Origin: an uncultured Oscillospiraceae bacterium
GTDB lineage: Bacteria > Bacillota > Clostridia > Oscillospirales > Ruminococcaceae
DNA: 14,192 bases
Assembly: GCA_934457235.1 (NCBI GenBank)
Contig: CAKSHT010000054.1
Span: forward strand, 1 to 14,192
Direction of reading: 5' to 3'
Shown: one piece after another, positions 5,906 to 13,740 of the stretch
Layout: every line of letters begins with the position of its first letter
Position numbering within the stretch: the stretch's first letter is position 1
Program-made: the position numbers and the translations under genes
Notes under the pieces: model-generated
Told to the model about the DNA's origin: nothing
What the model saw: the letters and a program-made list of their open reading frames with translations, nothing else
Databases searched by the model: none

Positions 5906-6941
5906 ACTTGGGGGAAATCCCGAACGCAGTAACAGAATAGTCGAGCCGGAATATAATGAGGCAGATACTGATATCGAGTATTCCCTGCGGCCGAAGGTAC
6001 TGTCCGAGTATATCGGTCAGGAGAAGGTCAAGGAGAACATGAAGGTCTACATTGAGGCTGCGAAGAAGCGCGGCGAGTGTCTTGACCACGTACTTCTCTA
6101 CGGACCTCCCGGACTTGGTAAGACCACGCTTTCGTGCATTATTGCAAACGAGATGGGCGTGAATATCCGTGTGACCTCCGGCCCGGCGATAGAAAAGGCG
6201 GGAGATCTTGCGGCGCTGCTTACCAACCTCCAGCCAAACGACGTCCTGTTCATTGACGAGATACACCGCCTTTCGCGCCAGGTCGAGGAAGTCCTGTACC
6301 CGGCGATGGAGGACTACGTACTTGACATAATCATGGGCAACGGTCCGTCGGCGCGTTCCATACGAATCGACCTGCCGCGATTTACGCTGATCGGCGCTAC
6401 GACACGCTCCGGACAGCTTTCCGCGCCGCTGCGCGACAGATTCGGCGTAATCCAGCGTCTGGAGCTGTACACGCCGGAGGAGCTTTGCAGTATCGTCCAG
6501 CGCTCAGCGATAATCCTGGCGATACCGTGCACTAAGGACGGTGCCATGGAGATAGCAAAGCGCTCCAGGGGCACGCCGAGAATCGCGAACCGTCTGTTAA
6601 AGCGTGTGCGCGATTATGCAGAGGTCCTCGGTGACGGAAAGATAACCCGTGAGATCGCGGATATAGCGCTTGGCCGCGAGGACATCGACCGTCTGGGACT
6701 TGACCGCCTGGACAGACGTTTCCTGGAAATGATAATCAAGGGCTACAACGGCGGTCCGGTGGGACTGGAAACGCTCGCTTCGGCGCTCGGAGAGGAATCC
6801 GTCACGCTGGAGGAGGTCTGTGAGCCGTTCCTCATGCAGCTGGGGTTCATTGCGAGAACTCCCCGCGGACGCACGGCAACGGCGCTTGCTTACAAGCACC
6901 TGGGAATACTTAAAGATGGTCAGCAGACGCTGGACATATAA
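5889..6941 (+). CDS. ruvB: Holliday junction branch migration ATPase RuvB
   Basis: RuvB is the hexameric AAA+ motor that pulls DNA through the RuvA-bound junction. In this 350-residue protein Walker A is 'GPPGLGKTT' at 72-80, Walker B 'LFIDEI' at 120-125, sensor 1 'IGATTR' at 168-173, and the arginine finger is Arg182 in 'APLRDRFG'. The C-terminal winged-helix DNA-binding domain follows and includes '[10 protein letters not shown]'. The ATG at 5889 has AGGA at 5877-5880; an in-frame ATG three codons later is the alternative. The start overlaps the TPR gene by 17 bp. All catalytic elements are present, so ruvC, ruvA and ruvB form a complete intact set. Confidence 0.97.
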   Translation: MLEMSELGGNPERSNRIVEPEYNEADTDIEYSLRPKVLSEYIGQEKVKENMKVYIEAAKKRGECLDHVLLYGPPGLGKTTLSCIIANEMGVNIRVTSGPAIEKAGDLAALLTNLQPNDVLFIDEIHRLSRQVEEVLYPAMEDYVLDIIMGNGPSARSIRIDLPRFTLIGATTRSGQLSAPLRDRFGVIQRLELYTPEELCSIVQRSAIILAIPCTKDGAMEIAKRSRGTPRIANRLLKRVRDYAEVLGDGKITREIADIALGREDIDRLGLDRLDRRFLEMIIKGYNGGPVGLETLASALGEESVTLEEVCEPFLMQLGFIARTPRGRTATALAYKHLGILKDGQQTLDI

Positions 6942-6985
6942 TATGATCCGGATTTGTGTCACGGGTCGATATGGGGGTAGGATTT

Positions 6986-8347
6986 ATGGGCAGATTATTT
7001 GGAACTGACGGCGCACGCGGCGTTGCAGTCACGGAGCTTACCTGCGAGAGAGCAATGGAGATAGGCAGGGCAGCGGCTTATGTACTTACAAAGGAGAGCG
7101 GAAAGGCGCACCCGAACATTCTGGTCGGCATGGATACGCGTATTTCCTCCAAGATACTGGAGGCGGCGCTGTCCGCAGGTATCGCTTCGGTAGGGGCGAA
7201 CGCGCTACAGCTGGGCGTTGTGCCTACTCCGGCGGTCGCTCACCTGGTCAGAGAATATCACGCGGACGCAGGAGTTATGATCTCTGCTTCGCATAATACT
7301 GTAGAATATAACGGAATAAAGCTGTTTTCCTCTGAGGGATTCAAGCTCCCGGACAGCGTTGAGGAGGAGATCGAGTCGCTTATCCTTGATAAAACGGCTG
7401 AGATACCGCTGTGCAGCGGAACTGAGGTCGGCAGGATAACACGACTCGCCAGCGCATGCACTGACTACATACAGCATATCCGCGACTGCGCCGGTGCAGG
7501 TCATTACGCAGGCGACAGCAGGCGATTCTGCTTCGACTGTGCCAACGGAAGCTCCGCGGCTACTGCGCGCAAGCTGTTCGCGTACCTCGGTGACGGCTGT
7601 GAATTCATCGCAGACGAACCGGACGGCACGAACATCAACGACAACTGTGGTTCCACGCATATCGGCCAGTTGTGCGAGTATGTCAAGAACGGAGGTATGT
7701 CCGCAGGATTCGCATTCGACGGCGACGCCGACAGATGTCTTGCAGTTGACGAAAACGGAAACGTCATCGACGGCGACAGGATAATTGCAGTCCTTGCAAA
7801 GCGCATGAAGGAAAAGGGACTTCTCAAGGGAAACGCGGCGGTAGTCACCGTCATGAGCAACCTGGGATTCCACGATTTCATGAATGACAACGGCATAAAG
7901 ACCGTATGCGCTAAGGTCGGCGACAGATACGTCCTGGAGGAAATGCGCAAAAATGGCTATAATATAGGCGGCGAGCAGTCCGGACACATAATCCTGCTGG
8001 ATCACGCGACAACCGGCGATGGACAGCTTACCGCAGCTATGCTCATAAAGGTAATGCAGGAAACCGGGAAATCCCTGGCGCAGCTGTGCGCGGATATCAG
8101 CGATTACCCGCAGCTCCTGGTGAACGTGAAGATCACCGAGAGCGGCAAGGGCAGGTGGAATAAGGTCCCGGCAATAACGGACTGCATTTCCGCAGCGGAA
8201 AATGAACTTGGCGCAAATGGAAGAGTGCTAGTCCGCGAGAGCGGTACGGAGCCGCTCGTCCGCGTGATGGTCGAGGGCAAGGATATGGATATGGTAAAGC
8301 GCCTTGCGGACAGCATTGCCGACGAGGTACGCAAGAACCTGACATAA
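6986..8347 (+). CDS. glmM: phosphoglucosamine mutase
   Basis: GlmM converts glucosamine-6-phosphate to glucosamine-1-phosphate, leading to UDP-GlcNAc for peptidoglycan. The 453-residue protein starts with the hallmark 'MGRLFGTDGARG', which selects the ATG at 6986 over in-frame upstream starts at 6956 (GTG) and 6971. A purine-rich GGGGGTAGGA precedes it. The catalytic phosphoserine is Ser102 in 'ISASHN'. The Mg-binding loop is 'DGDADR' with Asp245, Asp247 and Asp249. The sugar-binding loop is 'GGEQSGH' (328-334) and the phosphate-binding loop 'RESGTEP' (417-423). The usual Pro after SASHN is Thr105 here. It follows ruvB after 44 bp, the longest gap in the operon. Confidence 0.97.
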   Translation: MGRLFGTDGARGVAVTELTCERAMEIGRAAAYVLTKESGKAHPNILVGMDTRISSKILEAALSAGIASVGANALQLGVVPTPAVAHLVREYHADAGVMISASHNTVEYNGIKLFSSEGFKLPDSVEEEIESLILDKTAEIPLCSGTEVGRITRLASACTDYIQHIRDCAGAGHYAGDSRRFCFDCANGSSAATARKLFAYLGDGCEFIADEPDGTNINDNCGSTHIGQLCEYVKNGGMSAGFAFDGDADRCLAVDENGNVIDGDRIIAVLAKRMKEKGLLKGNAAVVTVMSNLGFHDFMNDNGIKTVCAKVGDRYVLEEMRKNGYNIGGEQSGHIILLDHATTGDGQLTAAMLIKVMQETGKSLAQLCADISDYPQLLVNVKITESGKGRWNKVPAITDCISAAENELGANGRVLVRESGTEPLVRVMVEGKDMDMVKRLADSIADEVRKNLT

Positions 8348-8358
8348 CGGAGGAAAAC

Positions 8359-8718
8359 ATGCTGGTTTGTGCAAATAACGGAAATTTCCCGGCGGAGGAT
8401 ATGGAGCAGCTCAGAGCCGCGCTTAATGCCGCCTGCGGTGAGATATGGCTCGGCGAGGGCACGGATTCCTACCCATGCATTGCGATACTCTGCTGCGAGG
8501 ACGGGGCTTCCATCAACTATTTTGAGAGCGAGGGCGGTACGGCGTATGTATCAGTCGGCGACCGCAAAAAGCATGGAACTATTGATGTGAATATCGACGG
8601 CGAGATGTATCAGCTTGACCGCGGTCAGATAGTTCCGCAGGATAAAATACCTGATATCGCGGCGGAGTTCATGAACAATATGAAGCTTCCCACATGCGTT
8701 GAGTGGGAGAAGCTCTGA
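8359..8718 (+). CDS. Imm1-like small protein (119 aa)
   Basis: The ATG follows GGAGG at 8349-8353 and lies 11 bp after the glmM stop. The 119-residue cytoplasmic protein contains a two-strand hairpin, 'INYFESEGGTAYVSVGD' (about residues 52-68), and ends with 'AAEFMNNMKLPTCVEWEKL'. That C-terminal pattern, a helix followed by P-x-C/x-V-x-W, together with the 'Y...GG..Y.S.GD' hairpin, resembles the Imm1 family of immunity proteins found in polymorphic-toxin loci. I base this on recalled family patterns, not a search. No toxin, secretion gene or RHS/LXG protein lies nearby, so it would be an orphan or repurposed member. If the Imm1 match fails it should be treated as a hypothetical protein. Confidence 0.6.
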   Translation: MLVCANNGNFPAEDMEQLRAALNAACGEIWLGEGTDSYPCIAILCCEDGASINYFESEGGTAYVSVGDRKKHGTIDVNIDGEMYQLDRGQIVPQDKIPDIAAEFMNNMKLPTCVEWEKL

Positions 8719-8740
8719 ACTGAGTTCACGGAGGATAATA

Positions 8741-9373
8741 ATGCCGTTTGACTTTAAAAAGGAATACAAGGAATTCTACATGCCACCCAGGAAACCAGGT
8801 ATTGTTAAAATTCCGGAGATGAATTACATCGCCGTCCGTGGAAAGGGAGATCCCAACAGCGAGGACGGCGAATACAAGAATTCCATCGGAATGCTGTACG
8901 CCGTTGCTTTCACGATAAAAATGAGCAAGATGGGCAGCCACAAAATCGACGGTTACTTTGATTACGTCGTACCGCCGCTGGAGGGCTTCTGGTGGCAGGA
9001 GGGCGCTGACAGTATAGACTATTCCCATAAGGAAGCCTTCAATTTCATATCGGTCATCCGGCTTCCGGATTTCGTCACGAAAGATGAATTCAACTGGGCT
9101 GTTGCCGAGGCTGAAAGAAAGAAGAAAACCGACCTTTCAAAGGTGGAGTTCTTTACGTATGACGAGGGCGAGTGCGTACAGTGCATGCACATCGGTCCGT
9201 ATGACGACGAACCGGTGACGATAGACGCCATGCACGAATACGCGGCGCAGAACGGATATGTTACAGATATTTCGCAGACCCGAATGCACCATGAGATCTA
9301 TTTATCCGATCCGAGAAAATGTGCGCCGGAAAAGTTGAAAACAGTTGTTCGCCACCCGGTAAAACCCAGGTGA
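8741..9373 (+). CDS. GyrI-like small-molecule-binding domain protein
   Basis: The ATG at 8741 is chosen because GGAGG lies at 8730-8734. A longer in-frame extension to 8699 would overlap the preceding gene and has no ribosome binding site. The 210-residue protein starts 'MPFDFKKEYKEFYMPP' and contains 'MNYIAVRGKGDPN' and 'YVVPPLEGFWWQEG', diagnostic of the stand-alone GyrI-like/SHS2-fold family common in Firmicutes. Later elements 'VQCMHIGPYDDEP' and 'HEIYLSDPRK' also fit. The GyrI-like fold binds small organic molecules. Some stand-alone members, such as a Listeria homologue, have been reported to hydrolyse cyclopropane-bearing genotoxins; whether this one does is not known. It lies 22 bp after the Imm1-like gene. 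Confidence 0.88.
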   Translation: MPFDFKKEYKEFYMPPRKPGIVKIPEMNYIAVRGKGDPNSEDGEYKNSIGMLYAVAFTIKMSKMGSHKIDGYFDYVVPPLEGFWWQEGADSIDYSHKEAFNFISVIRLPDFVTKDEFNWAVAEAERKKKTDLSKVEFFTYDEGECVQCMHIGPYDDEPVTIDAMHEYAAQNGYVTDISQTRMHHEIYLSDPRKCAPEKLKTVVRHPVKPR

Positions 9374-9407
9374 GCATTTGAAATATGCAGGAACAGAGGA
9401 CAAAAGA

Positions 9408-10271
9408 ATGAGACTATCAGACAAGTGGCAGGACTACTGCCTTATCGACACATCAGACGGCGAACGGCTGGAGCGCTGGGGCGACGTTACGCTTATCCGC
9501 CCGGACCCGCAGATAATCTGGAAGTGCACCGGAGAGGCGCCGGAATGGCGCAGCGCCCACGCCAAGTACAACCGCTCCTCGTCGGGCGGCGGCTCGTGGG
9601 ATTACCGCCGGAAGCTCCCGGAGAGCTGGCAGATAAAGTACGGGGAGCTGACCTTTATGGTAAAGCCCACCGGATTCAAGCACACCGGATTATTCCCGGA
9701 GCAGGCGGTCAACTGGGACTACTGCATGGACGCGATACGCGGCGCCGGACGTCCTATAAACGTGCTGAACCTGTTCGCCTACACTGGTGGAGCTACCCTC
9801 GCCTGCGCGGCGGCAGGAGCTTCCGTCTGCCATGTGGACGCAGTAAAGGGTATGGTGGACTGGGCGCGCACCAATGCGAAGCTTTCCGGGCTGTCGGACA
9901 AGCCGATACGATGGATAGTTGACGACGCGCAGAAGTTCATCAACCGCGAGATACGCCGCGGAACCCACTACGACGGCATAATCCTCGACCCTCCGAGCTA
10001 CGGCAGGGGAACAAACGGCGAGATGTGGAAGCTTGAGGACTGCATATATGATCTAATGGAAAGCTGCACGCAGCTGCTTTCAGACAAACCGCTGTTTGTT
10101 CTGCTGAACAGCTACACCACCGGGCTATCCGCCAGCGTTATGAGCTACCTGCTGCAAATGACGGTAGGTAAGCGGTTCGATATCACCGTGGATTCCCAGG
10201 AGATAGGGCTTCCGGTCAAGCAGACCGGCATGGCGCTCCCGGCAGGAAGCACGGCGATAGTTCATTTTTGA
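9408..10271 (+). CDS. class I SAM-dependent methyltransferase (RlmI-like)
   Basis: From the ATG at 9408, preceded by AGAGGA at 9395-9400, the protein has 287 residues and begins 'MRLSDKWQDYCLIDTSDGE', as its relatives do; an upstream in-frame TTG at 9378 is the alternative. A short N-terminal region with 'WGDVTLIRPDPQIIW' precedes the Rossmann domain. Motif I is 'VLNLFAYTGGAT' (119-130) and the catalytic-type motif IV is 'LDPPSYGRG' (193-201). These features match the SAM methyltransferase family related to the 23S rRNA cytosine methyltransferase RlmI. The target is therefore likely rRNA, but an N-terminal PUA domain as in RlmI is not evident, so substrate assignment is open. It starts 34 bp after the GyrI-like gene. 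Confidence 0.88.
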   Translation: MRLSDKWQDYCLIDTSDGERLERWGDVTLIRPDPQIIWKCTGEAPEWRSAHAKYNRSSSGGGSWDYRRKLPESWQIKYGELTFMVKPTGFKHTGLFPEQAVNWDYCMDAIRGAGRPINVLNLFAYTGGATLACAAAGASVCHVDAVKGMVDWARTNAKLSGLSDKPIRWIVDDAQKFINREIRRGTHYDGIILDPPSYGRGTNGEMWKLEDCIYDLMESCTQLLSDKPLFVLLNSYTTGLSASVMSYLLQMTVGKRFDITVDSQEIGLPVKQTGMALPAGSTAIVHF

Positions 10272-10290
10272 GAATAACAGGTGAAGTTAC

Positions 10291-12045
10291 TTGAATATTA
10301 TAGAAGTAGAAAACGTATCCTTTGATTATGTGACCCGCGATGAGGACGGCAACGAGCTGAGCCGCAGCCAGGTGTTAAAGGATATCAGCCTTTCCGTGCC
10401 GGAGGGTCAGTTCCTGGCGATACTCGGACATAACGGCTGCGGAAAATCCACGCTTGCAAAGCATTTCAACGCGATACTCACGCCGACCTCCGGAAAGGTC
10501 ACGGTCGCGGGTATAGATACTTCCGACGAGGACAGGCTCTTTGATATCCGGCAGACGGTTGGTATGGTGTTCCAGAACCCCGACAACCAGCTTGTCGCAA
10601 CTATCGTCGAGGAGGATGTGGCGTTCGCTCCGGAAAACATGGGCGTCCCACAGCCGGAAATTCGCCAGAGGGTGGACGACGCGCTGAAACAGGTCGATAT
10701 GTACGAATACCGCGAACACGCGCCGCACCAGCTTTCCGGCGGACAGAAGCAGCGCGTTGCCATCGCAGGAGTTATCGCGATGCAGCCGCGGTGCATAGTC
10801 ATGGACGAGCCTACCGCGATGCTTGATCCAAAGGGCAGGCGCGAGGTAATGAATACTATCCACATGCTCAACAAGGAAAAGGGCATAACAGTGGTGCTCA
10901 TCACCCACTACATGGACGAGGCTGCCCAGGCGGACCGCGTTGTTGTCATGGACGGCGGAAACATCATTATGGACGATGTTCCGAAGAAAATATTTTCGCA
11001 GGTGAAGAAGCTGCGCTCCGTCGGACTGGACGTACCGCAGGTCACGGAATTATGCGACATGCTCATTGAAAAGGGCGTGGATATTTCCCCGGAAATAATC
11101 CATGAGCAGGAGTGCGCCGAGGCGCTTTTCAGGCTGACAAAGGGCAGAAGCGCGGTGATACCGCCAAAGCCGGATGATACCACGGAGGACACGCGCCCGG
11201 TGGTGCTGCGCGGCGAGAAGGTAACGTACAAGTACAGCGTCGGCACGCCGTTTGAAAAGACCGCAGTGAACAGCGTTGACCTGGATATACGCGATGGCGA
11301 GTTCCTGGGAATAATCGGGCACACCGGCAGCGGAAAATCCACGCTTATACAGCACTTCAACGGGCTTGTGAAGCCGACTTCCGGGCGTGTCCTGGTGGAC
11401 GGCACAGATATATGGAGCAAGGGCGTGAATATCCGGGACATTCGCTTCAAGGTGGGGCTTGTGTTCCAGTATTCGGAGCACCAGCTGTTCGAGGAGACCG
11501 TTGCAAAGGACATCGCCTACGGTCCGAAGAACATGGGGCTTTCCGAGGACGAGATAAAACAGCGCGTCCGCAGCGCCGCAGAGAGTATGGATATCGTGAA
11601 GCTGCTGGATAAATCACCGTTCGAGCTTTCGGGCGGTCAGCAGCGCAGGGTCGCTCTTGCGGGCGTTCTCGCGATGGACCCGGAGGTGCTGATCCTTGAT
11701 GAGCCGGCTGCCGGTCTTGACCCCAAGGGGCGCGACAAGATACTCGGTCAGATAAAGCAGTACCACGAGCAGTACGGCAAGACGATACTCCTGGTGTCGC
11801 ATTCCATGGAGGATATCGTGAAGTACGCGGGCAAGGTGCTTGTCATGAACAAGAGCAGACTTTTCTGCTACGACACGGTGGACAGGGTATTCGCACGGAC
11901 TGACGAACTTGCGAAGATAGGTCTTGACGTCCCGCAGGTCACCAGAATGAGCCATATACTCAAGGAGCTGGGCACGGATATCGGCAGTGACATCTACACC
12001 ACCGAGAGAGCCGCGGAGCGCCTGCTCCCGCTGATAAAGGGCTGA
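10291..12045 (+). CDS. fused energy-coupling factor ATPase (EcfA-EcfA)
   Basis: The 584-residue protein carries two complete ABC ATPase domains in one frame. Half one has Walker A at 46-54 ('GHNGCGKST'), signature 'LSGGQ' at 148-152, Walker B Asp172-Glu173 and switch His206. Half two has Walker A at 343-351 ('GHTGSGKST'), signature at 446-450, Asp470-Glu471 and His504. Each half ends with a similar C-terminal piece ('GLDVPQVT' occurs in both), as in EcfA subunits. These ATPases are normally two separate proteins forming a heterodimer with EcfT. A linker at about 285-305 joins them with no stop and no good internal start. Translation starts at TTG 10291, with AGGTGA 6 bases upstream. Cytoplasmic face of the membrane. 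Confidence 0.93.
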   Translation: MNIIEVENVSFDYVTRDEDGNELSRSQVLKDISLSVPEGQFLAILGHNGCGKSTLAKHFNAILTPTSGKVTVAGIDTSDEDRLFDIRQTVGMVFQNPDNQLVATIVEEDVAFAPENMGVPQPEIRQRVDDALKQVDMYEYREHAPHQLSGGQKQRVAIAGVIAMQPRCIVMDEPTAMLDPKGRREVMNTIHMLNKEKGITVVLITHYMDEAAQADRVVVMDGGNIIMDDVPKKIFSQVKKLRSVGLDVPQVTELCDMLIEKGVDISPEIIHEQECAEALFRLTKGRSAVIPPKPDDTTEDTRPVVLRGEKVTYKYSVGTPFEKTAVNSVDLDIRDGEFLGIIGHTGSGKSTLIQHFNGLVKPTSGRVLVDGTDIWSKGVNIRDIRFKVGLVFQYSEHQLFEETVAKDIAYGPKNMGLSEDEIKQRVRSAAESMDIVKLLDKSPFELSGGQQRRVALAGVLAMDPEVLILDEPAAGLDPKGRDKILGQIKQYHEQYGKTILLVSHSMEDIVKYAGKVLVMNKSRLFCYDTVDRVFARTDELAKIGLDVPQVTRMSHILKELGTDIGSDIYTTERAAERLLPLIKG

Positions 12046-12067
12046 CAGATAAGGAACAGAACAAAAG

Positions 12068-12880
12068 ATGATAAAGGACATTACTATCGGGCAGTATTTT
12101 CCGGGGAACTCGGTCATACACAGGCTTGACAGCCGCGTTAAGCTGGTTCTGGATATACTGTACCTTGTTATACTTTTCACGGCGCAGAGCTACACCGGGC
12201 TGCTGCTCGGACTGCTGTTCATGGTGCTGTGCTACGCTCTGGCGAAAATCAAGATTATCATGATCTTCAAGAGCGTGAAGCCTATTCTTCCGCTGATGAT
12301 CTTCACCGGAATACTCAATCTGTTTTTCGTCAAGGGCGAAACTCCGCTGTTCAAGTGGGAGTTCATTGAGATCTATCCGGAGGGCATAGATACGGCGCTT
12401 TTCATGCTGATACGCGTGCTTACGCTCATCATCGGCATGTCGCTGCTGACCTACACCACGTCGCCCATCATGCTGACGGACGCCATCGAGCGGCTGCTTT
12501 CGCCGCTGAAAAAGATACACGTTCCGGTGCACGAGCTTTCAATGATGATGACCATTGCGCTGAGATTCATTCCAACGCTGGTCGAGGAAACGGACAAAAT
12601 AATGTCCGCGCAGAAAGCCCGCGGCGCAGAGATGGACACAGGTGGACTTATCAAAAAGGCAAAATCCCTTATCCCGGTGCTGATACCGCTGTTCGTTTCG
12701 GCGTTCAAGCGCGCGAACGAGCTTGCCACGGCAATGGAGTGCCGCTGCTATCACGGCGGCGAGGGACGCACTCGGCTGAAAGTCATGCATACCGCTCCGA
12801 GGGACTACGTTGCTATCGGAATAATGCTGGCACTGTTTGCCGGGGTCATCGTTATCAACTGCTTCCCGGTGCTTCCGTGA
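12068..12880 (+). CDS. ecfT: energy-coupling factor transporter transmembrane protein EcfT
   Basis: EcfT is the membrane scaffold linking the EcfA ATPases to substrate-binding S-components in group II ECF importers. The 270-residue protein opens with 'YFPGNSVIHRLDSRVKL', typical for the family. Hydrophobic stretches lie at about 25-58, 72-88, 109-129 and 246-264. The long cytoplasmic coupling helices carry 'QKARGAEMD' (Ala184-Arg185-Gly186) and 'MECRCYHGGEGRT' (Cys225-Arg226-Cys227); the second site normally begins with Ala. AAGGA at 12051-12055 is 12 bases from the ATG, rather distant. The gene is 22 bp after the fused ATPase gene and 12 bp before truA, an order typical of Firmicutes. No S-component gene is in the window. 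Confidence 0.93.
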   Translation: MIKDITIGQYFPGNSVIHRLDSRVKLVLDILYLVILFTAQSYTGLLLGLLFMVLCYALAKIKIIMIFKSVKPILPLMIFTGILNLFFVKGETPLFKWEFIEIYPEGIDTALFMLIRVLTLIIGMSLLTYTTSPIMLTDAIERLLSPLKKIHVPVHELSMMMTIALRFIPTLVEETDKIMSAQKARGAEMDTGGLIKKAKSLIPVLIPLFVSAFKRANELATAMECRCYHGGEGRTRLKVMHTAPRDYVAIGIMLALFAGVIVINCFPVLP

Positions 12881-12892
12881 CGAGGTGAGACA

Positions 12893-13636
12893 TTGCGTAA
12901 CTTAAAGGTTTTTATCGCATACAACGGCGCGGAATACCACGGGTTTCAGCGGCAGGACAATGCGGTGACTATCCAGGAGGTAGTCGAAAACTGCATCGGA
13001 AAGCTGCTGAAAATACCGGCGCCGGTCATTTACGGCTGCTCCCGGACGGACACCGGGGTGCATGCGCGGCAGTTCTGCTTTAACGTCCATATCGACAGCA
13101 GGATACCATGCGAGGGCTTCATGAAAGGCATGAACACGCTGTTACCGCCGGATATCGCGGTGCTTTCCTGCGATGACGCGCCGGAGGATTTCCATGCACG
13201 GTACTGCACAAAGGGCAAGGAGTATGTCTACCTTATCGCGAACACTCCGCAGAGGGACGTGTTCCAGCAGAAGCTCGCGTATCACTATCCCTACGAGCTT
13301 GACCTGGACAAGATGAACCAGGCGGCGCTGCTGCTGGTGGGCGAGCATGATTTCGCTGCATTCTGCCGGGCGGAGGGAAAGGCACGCATGAAGTCTACCG
13401 TCCGTGAGATATACAGCTTCCGTGCAGAGCGCAGCGGGACCAATGTCGAACTGCGGATAAGCGGCAGCGGATTTCTTTACAACATGGTGAGGATATGCGC
13501 TGGCACGCTCATATATATAAACGAGGGCAGGCTCACGCCCGACGATATCCGCAGGGCGCTGGCGACCGGCGACCGTAATTACGCCGGAAAGACGCTCCCA
13601 CCGGAGGGGCTTTACCTTAACCGAGTGGAGTATTGA
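12893..13636 (+). CDS. truA: tRNA pseudouridine(38-40) synthase TruA
   Basis: TruA isomerises uridines 38-40 in the anticodon stem-loop of tRNAs. The 247-residue protein, normal in length, starts with 'LKVFIAYNGAEYHGFQRQ', and the catalytic aspartate is Asp53 in 'SRTDTGVHA'. Downstream 'FHARYCTKGKEYVY', 'HDFAAFCRAEG' and 'GSGFLYNMVRICAGTLI' are family landmarks. The start is TTG at 12893, with GAGGTGAG at 12882-12889 just upstream; no ATG in frame would keep the conserved N terminus. It sits 12 bp after ecfT, the ancestral ecfA-ecfT-truA order, but rplM-rpsI, which often follows in Firmicutes, is absent. Its stop codon overlaps the -35 box of the next promoter. Confidence 0.97.
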   Translation: MRNLKVFIAYNGAEYHGFQRQDNAVTIQEVVENCIGKLLKIPAPVIYGCSRTDTGVHARQFCFNVHIDSRIPCEGFMKGMNTLLPPDIAVLSCDDAPEDFHARYCTKGKEYVYLIANTPQRDVFQQKLAYHYPYELDLDKMNQAALLLVGEHDFAAFCRAEGKARMKSTVREIYSFRAERSGTNVELRISGSGFLYNMVRICAGTLIYINEGRLTPDDIRRALATGDRNYAGKTLPPEGLYLNRVEY

Positions 13637-13661
13637 CGAATTGCCGGTAATGTTGTATAAT
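13633..13661 (+). promoter_or_regulatory. sigma-A promoter for the DUF5711-like gene
   Basis: TTGACG (13633-13638, 5/6) and an exact TATAAT (13656-13661) are 17 bp apart. The -35 box contains the TGA stop of truA (13634-13636). The predicted start is near 13668, giving a leader of about 73 nt. No terminator lies between truA and the next gene, so upstream read-through may add to expression. Confidence 0.88.
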
Positions 13662-13726
13662 AAACATAGTCTGTAATTATGCATTATGTCGAAAATGGCT
13701 TGGGGAGAGCCGCGTAAGCGGCAGAA

Positions 13727-13739
13727 AGCAGGGACTGCT
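13727..13739 (+). promoter_or_regulatory. short hairpin covering the ribosome binding site of the DUF5711-like gene
   Basis: AGCAG (13727-13731) can pair with CTGCT (13735-13739) around a GGA loop, enclosing the only Shine-Dalgarno-like bases (AGGGA, 13730-13734) before the ATG at 13741. A second small hairpin, GCCGC-GTAA-GCGGC (13709-13722), lies just upstream. The stem is only 5 bp, so any effect on translation is conjecture. Confidence 0.35.
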
Positions 13740-13740
13740 G

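Noticed and set aside
6937..6942. TATAAT at the end of ruvB as a promoter for glmM
   Set aside because: No -35-like hexamer lies 16-18 bp upstream (AGATGG at the 17-bp position) and no extended TGn is present; the bases are the last codons of ruvB.
6956..6985. N-terminal extension of GlmM from GTG 6956 or ATG 6971
   Set aside because: GlmM begins with MGRLFGTDG; the GGGGGTAGGA ribosome binding site would lie inside the extension.
7205..8005. Long minus-strand open frame opposite glmM
   Set aside because: It mirrors the conserved glmM sequence and shows no domain or ribosome binding site.
13686..13740. Known riboswitch in the DUF5711 leader
   Set aside because: GGGGAG recalls part of the yybP-ykoY motif, but the leader is too short and lacks the other conserved loops; no class fits.
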